Assembly: GCA_034440595.1 (NCBI GenBank) | Contig: JAWXCH010000223.1 | Span: forward strand, 1-26,005 | Source of the DNA: JAWXCH01 sp034440595 | GTDB lineage: Bacteria > Planctomycetota > Planctomycetia > Pirellulales > JALHPA01 | Direction: 5' to 3' | DNA: 26,005 nt | Shown here: one piece after another, positions 1 to 7,283 of the stretch | How the letters are laid out: every line of letters starts with the position of its first letter | Position numbering within the stretch: the stretch's first letter is position 1 | Program-made: the position numbers and the translations under genes | Notes under the pieces: generated by a model | Databases searched by the model: none | Seen by the model: only the letters and a program-made list of their open reading frames with translations | Told to the model about the DNA's origin: nothing

Positions 1-2084
1 CTGAACGGATTGCACTGGTCAGCGGTGCGGAGCTGTTTCATCGCCACGATGTAAATCGGCCTTCGCGAAAGCGGCTAGGCCGGGTCATCGATAGCTTTTT
101 GGAACTGCGCGAAGGGGATTATGTCGTCCACCTGTCGCACGGTATTGGGCGGTACCGTGGCATGAAGCTGCTGGATAAGCATGGGCAGGTGGAGGAACAC
201 CTGGAGCTGGAGTTTCATGGCAGCACCAAGGTTTTTGTGCCGGCGTCGAACATCGACCTGGTGCAAAAATATGTCGGCGGAAAAAACAGCCGCCCGACAC
301 TGGCACATGTGGGGGGCAAAACGTGGGTTCGGCAGAAGGAAGCGGCCAACCGCGCCGTGCTGGATCTGGCGGCTGAAATGCTGGAGCTACAGGCGTCTCG
401 CGATTCGCGGCCCGGCTTTGCTTTTAGCAAGGACACGCAGTGGCAACAGGAATTTGACGCGGCGTTTCCGTATCAGGAAACGCCGGACCAGTTGACGGCC
501 ATTCGGGAGATTAAAGGGGATATGCACGAGGCAAAGCCGATGGATCGGCTGTTGTGCGGGGATGTTGGCTACGGAAAAACCGAAGTCGCGATGCGGGCTG
601 CCTTCAAGGCGGTGGACAATGGCTTTCAAGTCGCGGTGCTGGTGCCGACAACGATTTTGGCCGAACAGCACCGGCGAACGTTTGCAGCGCGGATGGCGGA
701 GTTTCCGTTCACGATTGCCGCGCTGAGTCGCTTCAGTACTGCGCGGCAGCAGAGCAATACGATCAAGGCGCTGAAGAGTGGTGGCGTGGATATCGTGATC
801 GGAACGCATCGGCTAGCGCAGCGCGATATTGATTTTGCGAACCTGGGTCTGCTGGTCATCGATGAGGAGCAGCGGTTTGGTGTTGAGATCAAGGAGCGGC
901 TGAAGGCGCTGCGCGGTACGGTGGACGTCTTGACGATGACCGCCACACCGATTCCGCGGACGTTGCATATGTCACTGCTCGGTGTGCGGGATATTTCCAA
1001 CTTAGAGACGCCACCGGAGGATCGTCAGCCGGTTGAGACACGCGTCACGCGGTGGGATGAAGAATTGATCCGGCATGCGGTGCTGCGAGAATTGAATCGT
1101 GGTGGGCAGATTTATTTTGTTCACAATCGGATTAAGGATATTGCCCTGGTTGCCGCGAAGCTGCAGCGGATTGTGCCCGAGGCCAGCCTGGTCATCGGGC
1201 ATGGTCAGATGCCCGAAGGGGAACTCGAACAGGTGATGCTCGATTTTATCGAGCGGAAGTACGACATCCTGCTGGCAACGACGATTATCGAGAGCGGGCT
1301 GGACATTCCCAATGCGAATACGATCTTTATTGACCAGGCAGATATCTATGGTCTGGCCGATCTGCATCAGCTTCGCGGTCGCGTCGGTCGCTACAAGCAT
1401 CGCGCGTATTGCTATCTGCTGATTGACGAGAATAAGTATCTGGCGGGCACTGCGGCCAAGCGGCTCCGTGCCATCGAGGAGTTCAGCGAGATGGGGGCCG
1501 GGTTTGCCATCGCCATGCGCGATTTGGAAATTCGCGGGGCGGGCAATATCTTAGGCACGCAGCAAAGTGGGCACATTGCCACGGTGGGGTATGAGCTGTA
1601 TTGCGAACTGCTGGAGCAGGCGGTTCGCAAGATGAAGCATCTGCCGCCGAAACAGAATGTCGATGTGCATATTGACCTGCCAGGGGAGGCACATATTCCA
1701 CGCACGCACGTGCCCGACATGCGTGCCAAGATCGACCTGTACCGGCGACTGTCGCGTGTCGCCACATTTGAAGAGATTCAGGATCTATCGGCGGAGATGC
1801 TGGACCGGTTTGGTGCCCATCCTGCCCCGCTTGCCCGGTTGCTGCTGCTAGCAGAGTTACGTGTGGCGGCGACGCATTGGCGGATTGACTCTATCGCTCG
1901 GGAAGAGCAATACGCGGTATTTAAGTACACCGATCGACGGAAAATCGAGCAGTTGGCGGCACGCAGTCGCGGCAAGTTGCGCATTGTCGATCATAAGAGT
2001 GCGTACCTGCCCGTTGGGCACGATATTGCCAAGACAGAACAGATTCTGGAACCAATAAAATCGCTGTTGCTGCCAAACGAGTAA
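1..2084 (+). CDS. mfd: Transcription-repair coupling factor Mfd, C-terminal part (5' end outside window)
   Basis: The frame is open from base 3 (before any start codon), so the gene begins upstream; about 693 of an expected 1100 or so residues are visible. Mfd is a DNA translocase that removes RNA polymerase stalled at lesions and recruits UvrA. The visible part starts just before the RNA-polymerase-interacting domain (GDYVVHLSHGIGRYRG, bases 114-161). It continues with the RecG-like motor: Walker A GDVGYGKT at 558-581, DEEQRFG at 861-881, TATPIPRTL near 942-968, and QLRGRVGR (motif VI) at 1368-1391. The TRCF C-terminal domain follows (about 1680-1900). A TTG at base 99 lies inside the conserved IDSFLELREGDYVV stretch and is not the true start. 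The missing part would hold the UvrB-like UvrA-binding modules. Identification is secure from motif order; no frameshift is seen. Confidence 0.96.
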   Translation, partial: ERIALVSGAELFHRHDVNRPSRKRLGRVIDSFLELREGDYVVHLSHGIGRYRGMKLLDKHGQVEEHLELEFHGSTKVFVPASNIDLVQKYVGGKNSRPTLAHVGGKTWVRQKEAANRAVLDLAAEMLELQASRDSRPGFAFSKDTQWQQEFDAAFPYQETPDQLTAIREIKGDMHEAKPMDRLLCGDVGYGKTEVAMRAAFKAVDNGFQVAVLVPTTILAEQHRRTFAARMAEFPFTIAALSRFSTARQQSNTIKALKSGGVDIVIGTHRLAQRDIDFANLGLLVIDEEQRFGVEIKERLKALRGTVDVLTMTATPIPRTLHMSLLGVRDISNLETPPEDRQPVETRVTRWDEELIRHAVLRELNRGGQIYFVHNRIKDIALVAAKLQRIVPEASLVIGHGQMPEGELEQVMLDFIERKYDILLATTIIESGLDIPNANTIFIDQADIYGLADLHQLRGRVGRYKHRAYCYLLIDENKYLAGTAAKRLRAIEEFSEMGAGFAIAMRDLEIRGAGNILGTQQSGHIATVGYELYCELLEQAVRKMKHLPPKQNVDVHIDLPGEAHIPRTHVPDMRAKIDLYRRLSRVATFEEIQDLSAEMLDRFGAHPAPLARLLLLAELRVAATHWRIDSIAREEQYAVFKYTDRRKIEQLAARSRGKLRIVDHKSAYLPVGHDIAKTEQILEPIKSLLLPNE

Positions 2085-2096
2085 TCTCTCTATAAT
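2067..2096 (+). promoter_or_regulatory. Candidate sigma70-type promoter at the end of mfd
   Basis: A perfect TATAAT lies at 2091-2096, with TTGCTG (three of six matches to TTGACA) at 2067-2072, 18 nt upstream. It overlaps the last codons of mfd and would give a leader of about 160 nt to the parvulin gene at 2264. The -10 box is good and the -35 box poor, so this is only a candidate. Confidence 0.3.
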
Positions 2097-2263
2097 CCCG
2101 CCGCGCCAGGTCTAGAGTTAGGCGGTGCATGCGCTAAGGCCAAGAGTATGTCACTCGTGGTTCTTCGCAGTTCTGCCTCGTCGGGCCAAATTAGTAACTC
2201 ATCAGCAATTCTGTCTGTTTTGACCATGTCGGGAATGCATTTATCGTGGCACCAGCACACGCA

Positions 2264-3697
2264 ATGATCGCACGGACACTGCTAGCCCTGCTGGCTTGTA
2301 TCAGCCTAATTGGGAATGCGATTGCTCAGCAATACGCACCCGGTGCGGGCGGGGCGTTGGCGCCTTCGGCCATGCAGCCGCAGTATGGTAGCGATCCTGC
2401 GCGGGCCGCACAGTTTCAAGCTGCACCGACGGCTAACTTTGCCACCGGGGCAGCGTTACCGGGCTATCCGCCCGCGACCGATCCACGGGGCCTGCCGCGC
2501 TATCCAACTGCGGCGGCACCTCCGACAGGTTCAGTGTTGCCACCCTACGCAGGGTCACCCGGCTACCCACCAGCGCCCAACGCCGGGCCGCCAGCCGGTT
2601 CAGGGCTTGTCGATCCCAATTTTGCCATGCAGTCCAGGGGGCCTGCGGTAGGTCCGGCACCGAGGAATGCCTCGATGCGGGCGCTAGCAAGTGCGCAGAT
2701 CATTGCCCGCGTGGGAGATGAAACGATTCTAGCCTCAGACGTTTATCCTCAGGTCGACGGGGTTATTCGCGCAAAGCTGGCAACGCTGACGCCCGAACAA
2801 CGGGCAAGCATTCCAGCAGAAGTCCTCGAATCGCAGCACAATGCGGGGGCAAAACAACTGCTCGACGATTTAATAGAAACCAAGGTGATCTATGCGGATG
2901 CAATTCGCAACATTCCGAAGGAGAATCTTCCCGCGCTGCGCCAGAATATGATGGATCAATTTGAGAAGAATCAAGTCAAGTCACTGATGGAAAAAAATAA
3001 AATTGCTACGCGAGCCGAACTGGAAGCCAAGATGGCCGAATCCGGGCAGTCGATGGAGCGAGCGAAGCAGTTGTATTTTGAAAAGGGAATCGCCAGTAGT
3101 TGGATGTACCAGCATTCAAAAGACAATCGCGAAATACCTCACGCCGAGTTGCTTGGCGAATATCAACGGAATATTGAAGACTATAAGGTACCGGGCAGAG
3201 CGCGTTGGGAGCAACTTCAAGTGCAGTTCGATCGCTTCTCCAACAAGACGGAGGCCTACAACGCCATTGCCGCCATGGGAGACGAGGTATTGCGGGGCAA
3301 GCCCTTTGCGGAAGTCGCGACCGCTAAATCGCATGGGCCAACTGCGTCGAACGGGGGTCTGAGGGATTGGACAACCAAAGGTGCGCTGAAGTGCGCGGCG
3401 CTTGATGCGAATGTATTTCTCTTACCTGTCGGGAGCATGAGCCCAATTATTGAGGATGTGGATTCGTACCACATTGTTCGTGTGATTGAGCGAGAAGATG
3501 CTTATGTAAAAGAATTTTTGGCCGAGCAGGTCGCGATCGCAAAAAAGCTGAAGGACCAGTCTCAGAAGCGCAAACAGGAAGAGTTCATTGCGAAGGTCCG
3601 AAAGCGGACTCCTATCACCACGATCTTTGATAACCAGCGCAATTCCGCCGGTGGCAATGAAGCGGTCGTTGGACTCCCTACCGATCCACCTCGTTAA
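2264..3697 (+). CDS. Exported SurA/PrsA-like parvulin peptidyl-prolyl isomerase
   Basis: A predicted envelope foldase that isomerises Xaa-Pro bonds in exported proteins. The ATG at 2264 puts a signal peptide at the very N-terminus (MIARTLLALLACISLIGNAIA, cleavage probably before QQ). An in-frame GTG at 2246 is an alternative start with a weak GGGAA upstream. LLAC could also be read as a poor lipobox. Residues about 20-130 are a low-complexity Pro/Gly/Ala/Tyr linker with GYPP and RYPT motifs. A SurA-N-like helical region follows (from IIARVGDETILASDVYPQVD). The parvulin domain (about 345-440) contains the family-typical SNGGLRDW, LPVGSMSPIIED and YHIVRV segments. The C-terminus is charged. The CYTH gene begins 3 nt after the stop, so the two are probably co-translated. 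The family is clear; substrates are unknown. Confidence 0.85.
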   Translation: MIARTLLALLACISLIGNAIAQQYAPGAGGALAPSAMQPQYGSDPARAAQFQAAPTANFATGAALPGYPPATDPRGLPRYPTAAAPPTGSVLPPYAGSPGYPPAPNAGPPAGSGLVDPNFAMQSRGPAVGPAPRNASMRALASAQIIARVGDETILASDVYPQVDGVIRAKLATLTPEQRASIPAEVLESQHNAGAKQLLDDLIETKVIYADAIRNIPKENLPALRQNMMDQFEKNQVKSLMEKNKIATRAELEAKMAESGQSMERAKQLYFEKGIASSWMYQHSKDNREIPHAELLGEYQRNIEDYKVPGRARWEQLQVQFDRFSNKTEAYNAIAAMGDEVLRGKPFAEVATAKSHGPTASNGGLRDWTTKGALKCAALDANVFLLPVGSMSPIIEDVDSYHIVRVIEREDAYVKEFLAEQVAIAKKLKDQSQKRKQEEFIAKVRKRTPITTIFDNQRNSAGGNEAVVGLPTDPPR

Positions 3698-3700
3698 GCT

Positions 3701-4216
3701 GTGCGCAATATCGAAATCAAAGCACGGCTGGTGGATTTTTCTGCCGCACTTTGCGTCGCGGCCAGGTTAGCTACTGCGGATCTGGGAACTTTGATCCAGC
3801 GCGACACCTATTTCCGCTGCCTGACCGGTCGGCTGAAACTCCGTGAGATCAATTCTGACCAGGCGCAGTTGATCCAGCATCAACGTTCTAACGAGGCCAA
3901 CCCACGACCAAGTGACTATACGGTGCTCGAGCTGATCGCGGCTGAACCACTCAAGTCGATGCTCAGCAGCACCCTTTCGATTCTGACCGTCGTGGAGAAA
4001 ACCCGGCGACTTTTCATCTATGAAGGGGTTCGAATCCATTTGGATCAGGTCAAGGAGCTGGGCGATTTTTTGGAACTAGAAGCCGTACTGACCGACAATT
4101 TGGACGAGTCCACCGCACAGCATCGAATTCAATGGCTGTTGGAGCAGTTTGGCATTACTCAATCTGATTATTGCCAGTTTTCTTACTCGGATATGATCTC
4201 GAACAGCACCGGTTGA
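3701..4216 (+). CDS. CYTH-domain protein (class IV adenylate cyclase / triphosphatase superfamily)
   Basis: 171 residues forming one CYTH (triphosphate tunnel) domain. The N-terminal NIEIKAR corresponds to the ExExK metal and triphosphate motif, with Asn in place of the first Glu. RDTYFRCLTGRLKLREI, the later VEKTRRLFIYEGVRIHLD and the acidic FLELEAV strand match the subfamily often annotated CyaB or class IV adenylate cyclase-like. Members act on triphosphorylated substrates (thiamine triphosphate, inorganic triphosphate or ATP); the substrate here cannot be told. The GTG start lies 3 nt after the upstream stop with no Shine-Dalgarno sequence, suggesting termination-reinitiation. No internal start would keep the first motif, which supports this start. 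No CHAD domain or second module is present. Confidence 0.82.
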   Translation: MRNIEIKARLVDFSAALCVAARLATADLGTLIQRDTYFRCLTGRLKLREINSDQAQLIQHQRSNEANPRPSDYTVLELIAAEPLKSMLSSTLSILTVVEKTRRLFIYEGVRIHLDQVKELGDFLELEAVLTDNLDESTAQHRIQWLLEQFGITQSDYCQFSYSDMISNSTG

Positions 4217-4443
4217 GCTGCTCAATATCGGCCAATCCCTCTTCTTTCAACGATTCGCGAGCTGCACTTGTCAGAACGGCTCACCGTGCCATTGTGGGGG
4301 AACAATTGTCGATCTCTGTTGAATTGCCGAACCGCGAATATACCGTTACACTGCAAGGTAGAGTTAAACGTTGGCGACAGGGTCCGAACTGCGGCCCTGA
4401 CGGCCTGATTGGCGTCTGTCTGTTTAGCCATTGGAGATGCGGC
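4217..4443 (+). other. Spacer before gltA, open in the gltA frame, with a PilZ-like peptide
   Basis: 227 bp separate the CYTH stop from the preferred gltA start. The gltA frame has no stop back to 4168, with a TTG at 4171 overlapping the CYTH gene. The encoded peptide includes GEQLSISVELPNREYTVTL, then a GRVKRW strand and a GLIGVCLF strand. This order (G..l.i.v.l....v.l.GrV.r....iGv.F) resembles the C-terminal half of a PilZ domain. No good start codon with a ribosome site supports a separate gene. It may be a remnant, an unannotated 5' extension or chance. Confidence 0.3.
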
Positions 4444-5733
4444 ATGAGTTCGGTCGGCAAACTGAAGCTTGAGGATCAGGAAATCGAGCTGCCCGTTCTG
4501 GTTGGATCCGAGAACGAGAAGGCGGTCGACATATCAAAACTTCGCTCGCAGACCGGGTACATCACTCTGGACGAAGGCTATGTGAACACCGGTGCCACCA
4601 CCAGCGAGATCACCTATCTGGATGGCGAAGAGGGAATTCTGCGGTATCGTGGCTATGCGATTGAAGATCTGGCTGAAAAATGCGACTTCGTTGAAACCAG
4701 TTACTTGCTGATCTATGGCAAGCTGCCCAATGCCGAACAGCTCAGCGCGTTCCGCACTTCGCTGCAGCGGCATACCATGCTACACGAGGATATGCGATCG
4801 TTCTACAACGGCTTTCCGCGCGATGCGCATCCGATGGCGATTCTTGGTTCAGTGGTTGGAGCGCTGTCGACGTTTTATCAAGACTCGCTGGATGTACATG
4901 ATCCGCGCGCGGTTGAGATTTCCGTTCATCGGCTAATGGCCAAGCTGCCGACGATCGCAGCCTACAGTTTCAAGAAATCGATCGGACAGCCATTCATCTA
5001 TCCGAGCAACGACAAGTCCTACTGCGAGAACTTCTTGCAGATGATGTTTTCGGTTCCAACCGAACCGTATGTCGACGATCCAGACTTTGTCGAGGCGTTG
5101 AATAAGCTGCTGATCGTGCATGCCGATCATGAGCAAAACTGCAGCACGTCCACCGTGCGCATGGTCGGCTCCAGCGACGCCAATTTATTTGCTTCTATCT
5201 CGGCCGGAATTTCCGCCCTGTGGGGCCCATTGCACGGTGGTGCCAATCAAGCCTGTGTCGAAATGCTCGAGACAATTCTCGAAGATGGTGGCAACGTCAA
5301 AAAATACGTTGACATGGCCAAGAAAAAAGAATCCGGGTTCCGCTTGATGGGTTTTGGTCACCGCGTTTACAAGCACTACGACCCGCGGGCAAAAATCATC
5401 AAGCAGATGAGCGACCGGTTGCTCAAGAAGCGCCGCATCCATGATCCGATTTTCGACATTGCGCAAGAGCTGGAAGAAGTCGCCCTGCACGATTCGTACT
5501 TCATCGAGCGGAAGCTGTACCCGAACGTCGATTTCTATTCTGGCGTGGTCTATCGCGCTATGGGGATTCCGGTGCAGATGTTCACCGTGTTGTTTGCCAT
5601 GGGACGCCTGCCGGGGTGGATTGCCCACTGGATGGAAATGCACCACTCGCCGACGAAGAAGATCTGCCGCCCGCGACAGATTTATACTGGCCCGACAATA
5701 CGGCCGATTCCGGCGATCAAGGATCGCGATTAA
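4444..5733 (+). CDS. gltA: Citrate synthase (type II, hexameric-type)
   Basis: Condenses acetyl-CoA and oxaloacetate to citrate at the entry of the TCA cycle; cytoplasmic. 429 residues, the usual length for bacterial GltA. The N-terminal region ITLDEGYVNTG and ITYLDGEEGILRYRGY is typical, followed by HADHEQNCSTSTVRMVGSSD. Catalytic residues are visible: His264 in GPLHGGAN, His306 in GFGHRVYKHYDPRA and Asp363 in YPNVDFYSGVVYRAMG. The C-terminal RPRQIYTG is also family-typical. ATG 4444 is preferred over the upstream TTG 4171 because GGAG lies 7 nt before it and the protein then aligns at the family N-terminus. The gene follows the parvulin and CYTH genes on the same strand after 227 bp, so it may have its own promoter. 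Confidence 0.96.
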   Translation: MSSVGKLKLEDQEIELPVLVGSENEKAVDISKLRSQTGYITLDEGYVNTGATTSEITYLDGEEGILRYRGYAIEDLAEKCDFVETSYLLIYGKLPNAEQLSAFRTSLQRHTMLHEDMRSFYNGFPRDAHPMAILGSVVGALSTFYQDSLDVHDPRAVEISVHRLMAKLPTIAAYSFKKSIGQPFIYPSNDKSYCENFLQMMFSVPTEPYVDDPDFVEALNKLLIVHADHEQNCSTSTVRMVGSSDANLFASISAGISALWGPLHGGANQACVEMLETILEDGGNVKKYVDMAKKKESGFRLMGFGHRVYKHYDPRAKIIKQMSDRLLKKRRIHDPIFDIAQELEEVALHDSYFIERKLYPNVDFYSGVVYRAMGIPVQMFTVLFAMGRLPGWIAHWMEMHHSPTKKICRPRQIYTGPTIRPIPAIKDRD

Positions 5734-6021
5734 CCGTCCGGTACCGCGACTTTGCTGGCGCTTTATACCTGCTTGACAGGGTACCGATGCACCGTCAAAT
5801 CTGATGATGCGTTTGTACTTGGCCTAATTCTCTTCGCAAACCTCCCATCTTTCCTGGCTACTAACGATTCTGCGCATTGTGCGGTTTCTGTTGTGGCCGG
5901 TTGCAGCAACTGGCCGATACATCCAGAGACCTCCCTGCAGATTTTCGTCACGACGGAACGTGCACTGCGGCTGGTCGTACCGCTAGCTTGTCGTTCGGCT
6001 TGCCGCTGAACTGGGACCGCC
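5734..6021 (+). other. Intergenic region with a weak hairpin after gltA
   Basis: 288 bp with no supportable gene. The only structure I can point to is a dyad at 5895-5915: GGCCGGTTG, a three-base CAG loop and CAACTGGCC, nine pairs with one mismatch. No T-run follows, so it is at best a weak terminator for gltA. No clear promoter for the WD40 gene at 6022 was recognised. Confidence 0.35.
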
Positions 6022-7089
6022 ATGACACGAACACCACGATTGTTAGTCCTGGGCTTCCTGCTGGCCACGGTCGGTATCGACGTGAGCGCTTTGCCGGCGA
6101 ACGCTGAAGCTCCCTCCGCGAATCAAACCGTCCGCGTATTTAGCGTCCAACGTGACGCCAGCACACGTGTACCACCGGTGGTGACGGGTACGGCTCTCAG
6201 CCCAGATGGTACCGTTCTGGCAACCGTCGGCGACGACCACCACGTTCGGCTGTGGAACGTAGCCGATGGCGAGCCTCGAAACGTCCTAAAAGGGCATCAG
6301 GATTGGGTCCGCTCCGTCAGTTTCAACGGTGATGGAACCTTGCTGGCAACGGCCGGTGACGATCGGCGGATTCATATTTGGAATGTCTCCACCGGTAAGA
6401 AGGTGCAAATTCTTCCCGAACACGATGCGGCTATTTATTGCGCACGTTTCAGTCCAGACTCGCAATCGATCGTGGCAGTCGGTTTTGAAAACAAGTTGCG
6501 GATTTATGATGTTGCCACAGGGGAGCTGCGGCAGACCTTTGGATGCCCCTGCTCGGACATGCGCACCATCGCCTACTCGCCGGACGGATCACTGCTGGCC
6601 GGTGGAGGCCGCAATGGCCAGGTGCGTATCTGGAAGATTGCCGATGGCACCACGGTAAATGAATGGCATGGTCATCAGCAGCGCATTCGCGCGATGGCCT
6701 TTTCGGCCGATGGTGGCCTGCTAGCCTCGGCCGGTGAAGACCAAACGATTCAGATTCGGGACATGAAGACCGGAGACACCTCGGTCCACTTCGATAGTCC
6801 TGGTGCAAAAATTCAGTCGCTCGCTTTCTGCGGTCCTGGATTTTTGGCCACCGGTGGTAGCGACAACATAGTTCGCATTTGGAATTTAACCACCGACAAA
6901 GAGATGCAGCAATTGAAGGGGCACAAAGGCTCGATCGCCGCACTTTCCTTTAACGATGCAGCAGGACAACTCGTTTCAGGAAGTTTTGACACCACCGCAC
7001 GGCTTTGGAATCTGGAAAATTCGCTCATAGAGGAGCCAAGTCCAGTCGCGCCGCGACTTGGAACACGGACGGCGGGAGATTCCAGATAG
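6022..7089 (+). CDS. Secreted seven-bladed WD40 beta-propeller protein
   Basis: 355 residues with a signal peptide (MTRTPRLLVLGFLLATVGI, cleavage probably near ANA|EA). After it comes nothing but WD40 repeats. I count seven blades, each ending in a WD-like dipeptide strand such as VRLWNV, IHIWNV, LRIYDV, VRIWKI, IQIRDM, VRIWNL and ARLWNL. Several carry the preceding GH dipeptide, as in LKGHQDW and LKGHKGS. Seven blades close one propeller, so the protein is a complete stand-alone scaffold for protein binding. The ATG at 6022 has a GGGA five bases upstream. Planctomycetes have many exported WD40 proteins; the partner is unknown. It is followed, 194 bp later, by the giant surface protein, and a second WD40 gene starts at 25597. 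Confidence 0.88.
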   Translation: MTRTPRLLVLGFLLATVGIDVSALPANAEAPSANQTVRVFSVQRDASTRVPPVVTGTALSPDGTVLATVGDDHHVRLWNVADGEPRNVLKGHQDWVRSVSFNGDGTLLATAGDDRRIHIWNVSTGKKVQILPEHDAAIYCARFSPDSQSIVAVGFENKLRIYDVATGELRQTFGCPCSDMRTIAYSPDGSLLAGGGRNGQVRIWKIADGTTVNEWHGHQQRIRAMAFSADGGLLASAGEDQTIQIRDMKTGDTSVHFDSPGAKIQSLAFCGPGFLATGGSDNIVRIWNLTTDKEMQQLKGHKGSIAALSFNDAAGQLVSGSFDTTARLWNLENSLIEEPSPVAPRLGTRTAGDSR

Positions 7090-7283
7090 GTGGGCGACTT
7101 GAATTGCAACGGCGCAGAGGGCCAGGACTCCGTTGCACCAGTTTTGCAGCGGAAGCATCCGTGCGAGCAAGCCACGGATCGATGAATTAGTACGCAGTTT
7201 CAGGGGAACGCAGGAAGCGTCGAATGTCCCGGTAACCACAAAGAGTGCGAGTTGACGAGTTTGTCGACTAGCGGCACTGCTTT

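Noticed and set aside
99..101. TTG at 99 as a start of mfd
   Set aside because: Conserved Mfd sequence (RPSRKRLGRVIDSF) continues upstream in frame to base 3, so the gene simply enters from outside the window.
4171..4443. TTG start at 4171 giving a 520-residue citrate synthase
   Set aside because: ATG 4444 has GGAG seven bases upstream and gives the normal family length and N-terminus; the longer form would overlap the CYTH gene.
5752..6009. 85-codon frame between gltA and the WD40 gene
   Set aside because: No ribosome site, no domain and no composition typical of a real small protein.
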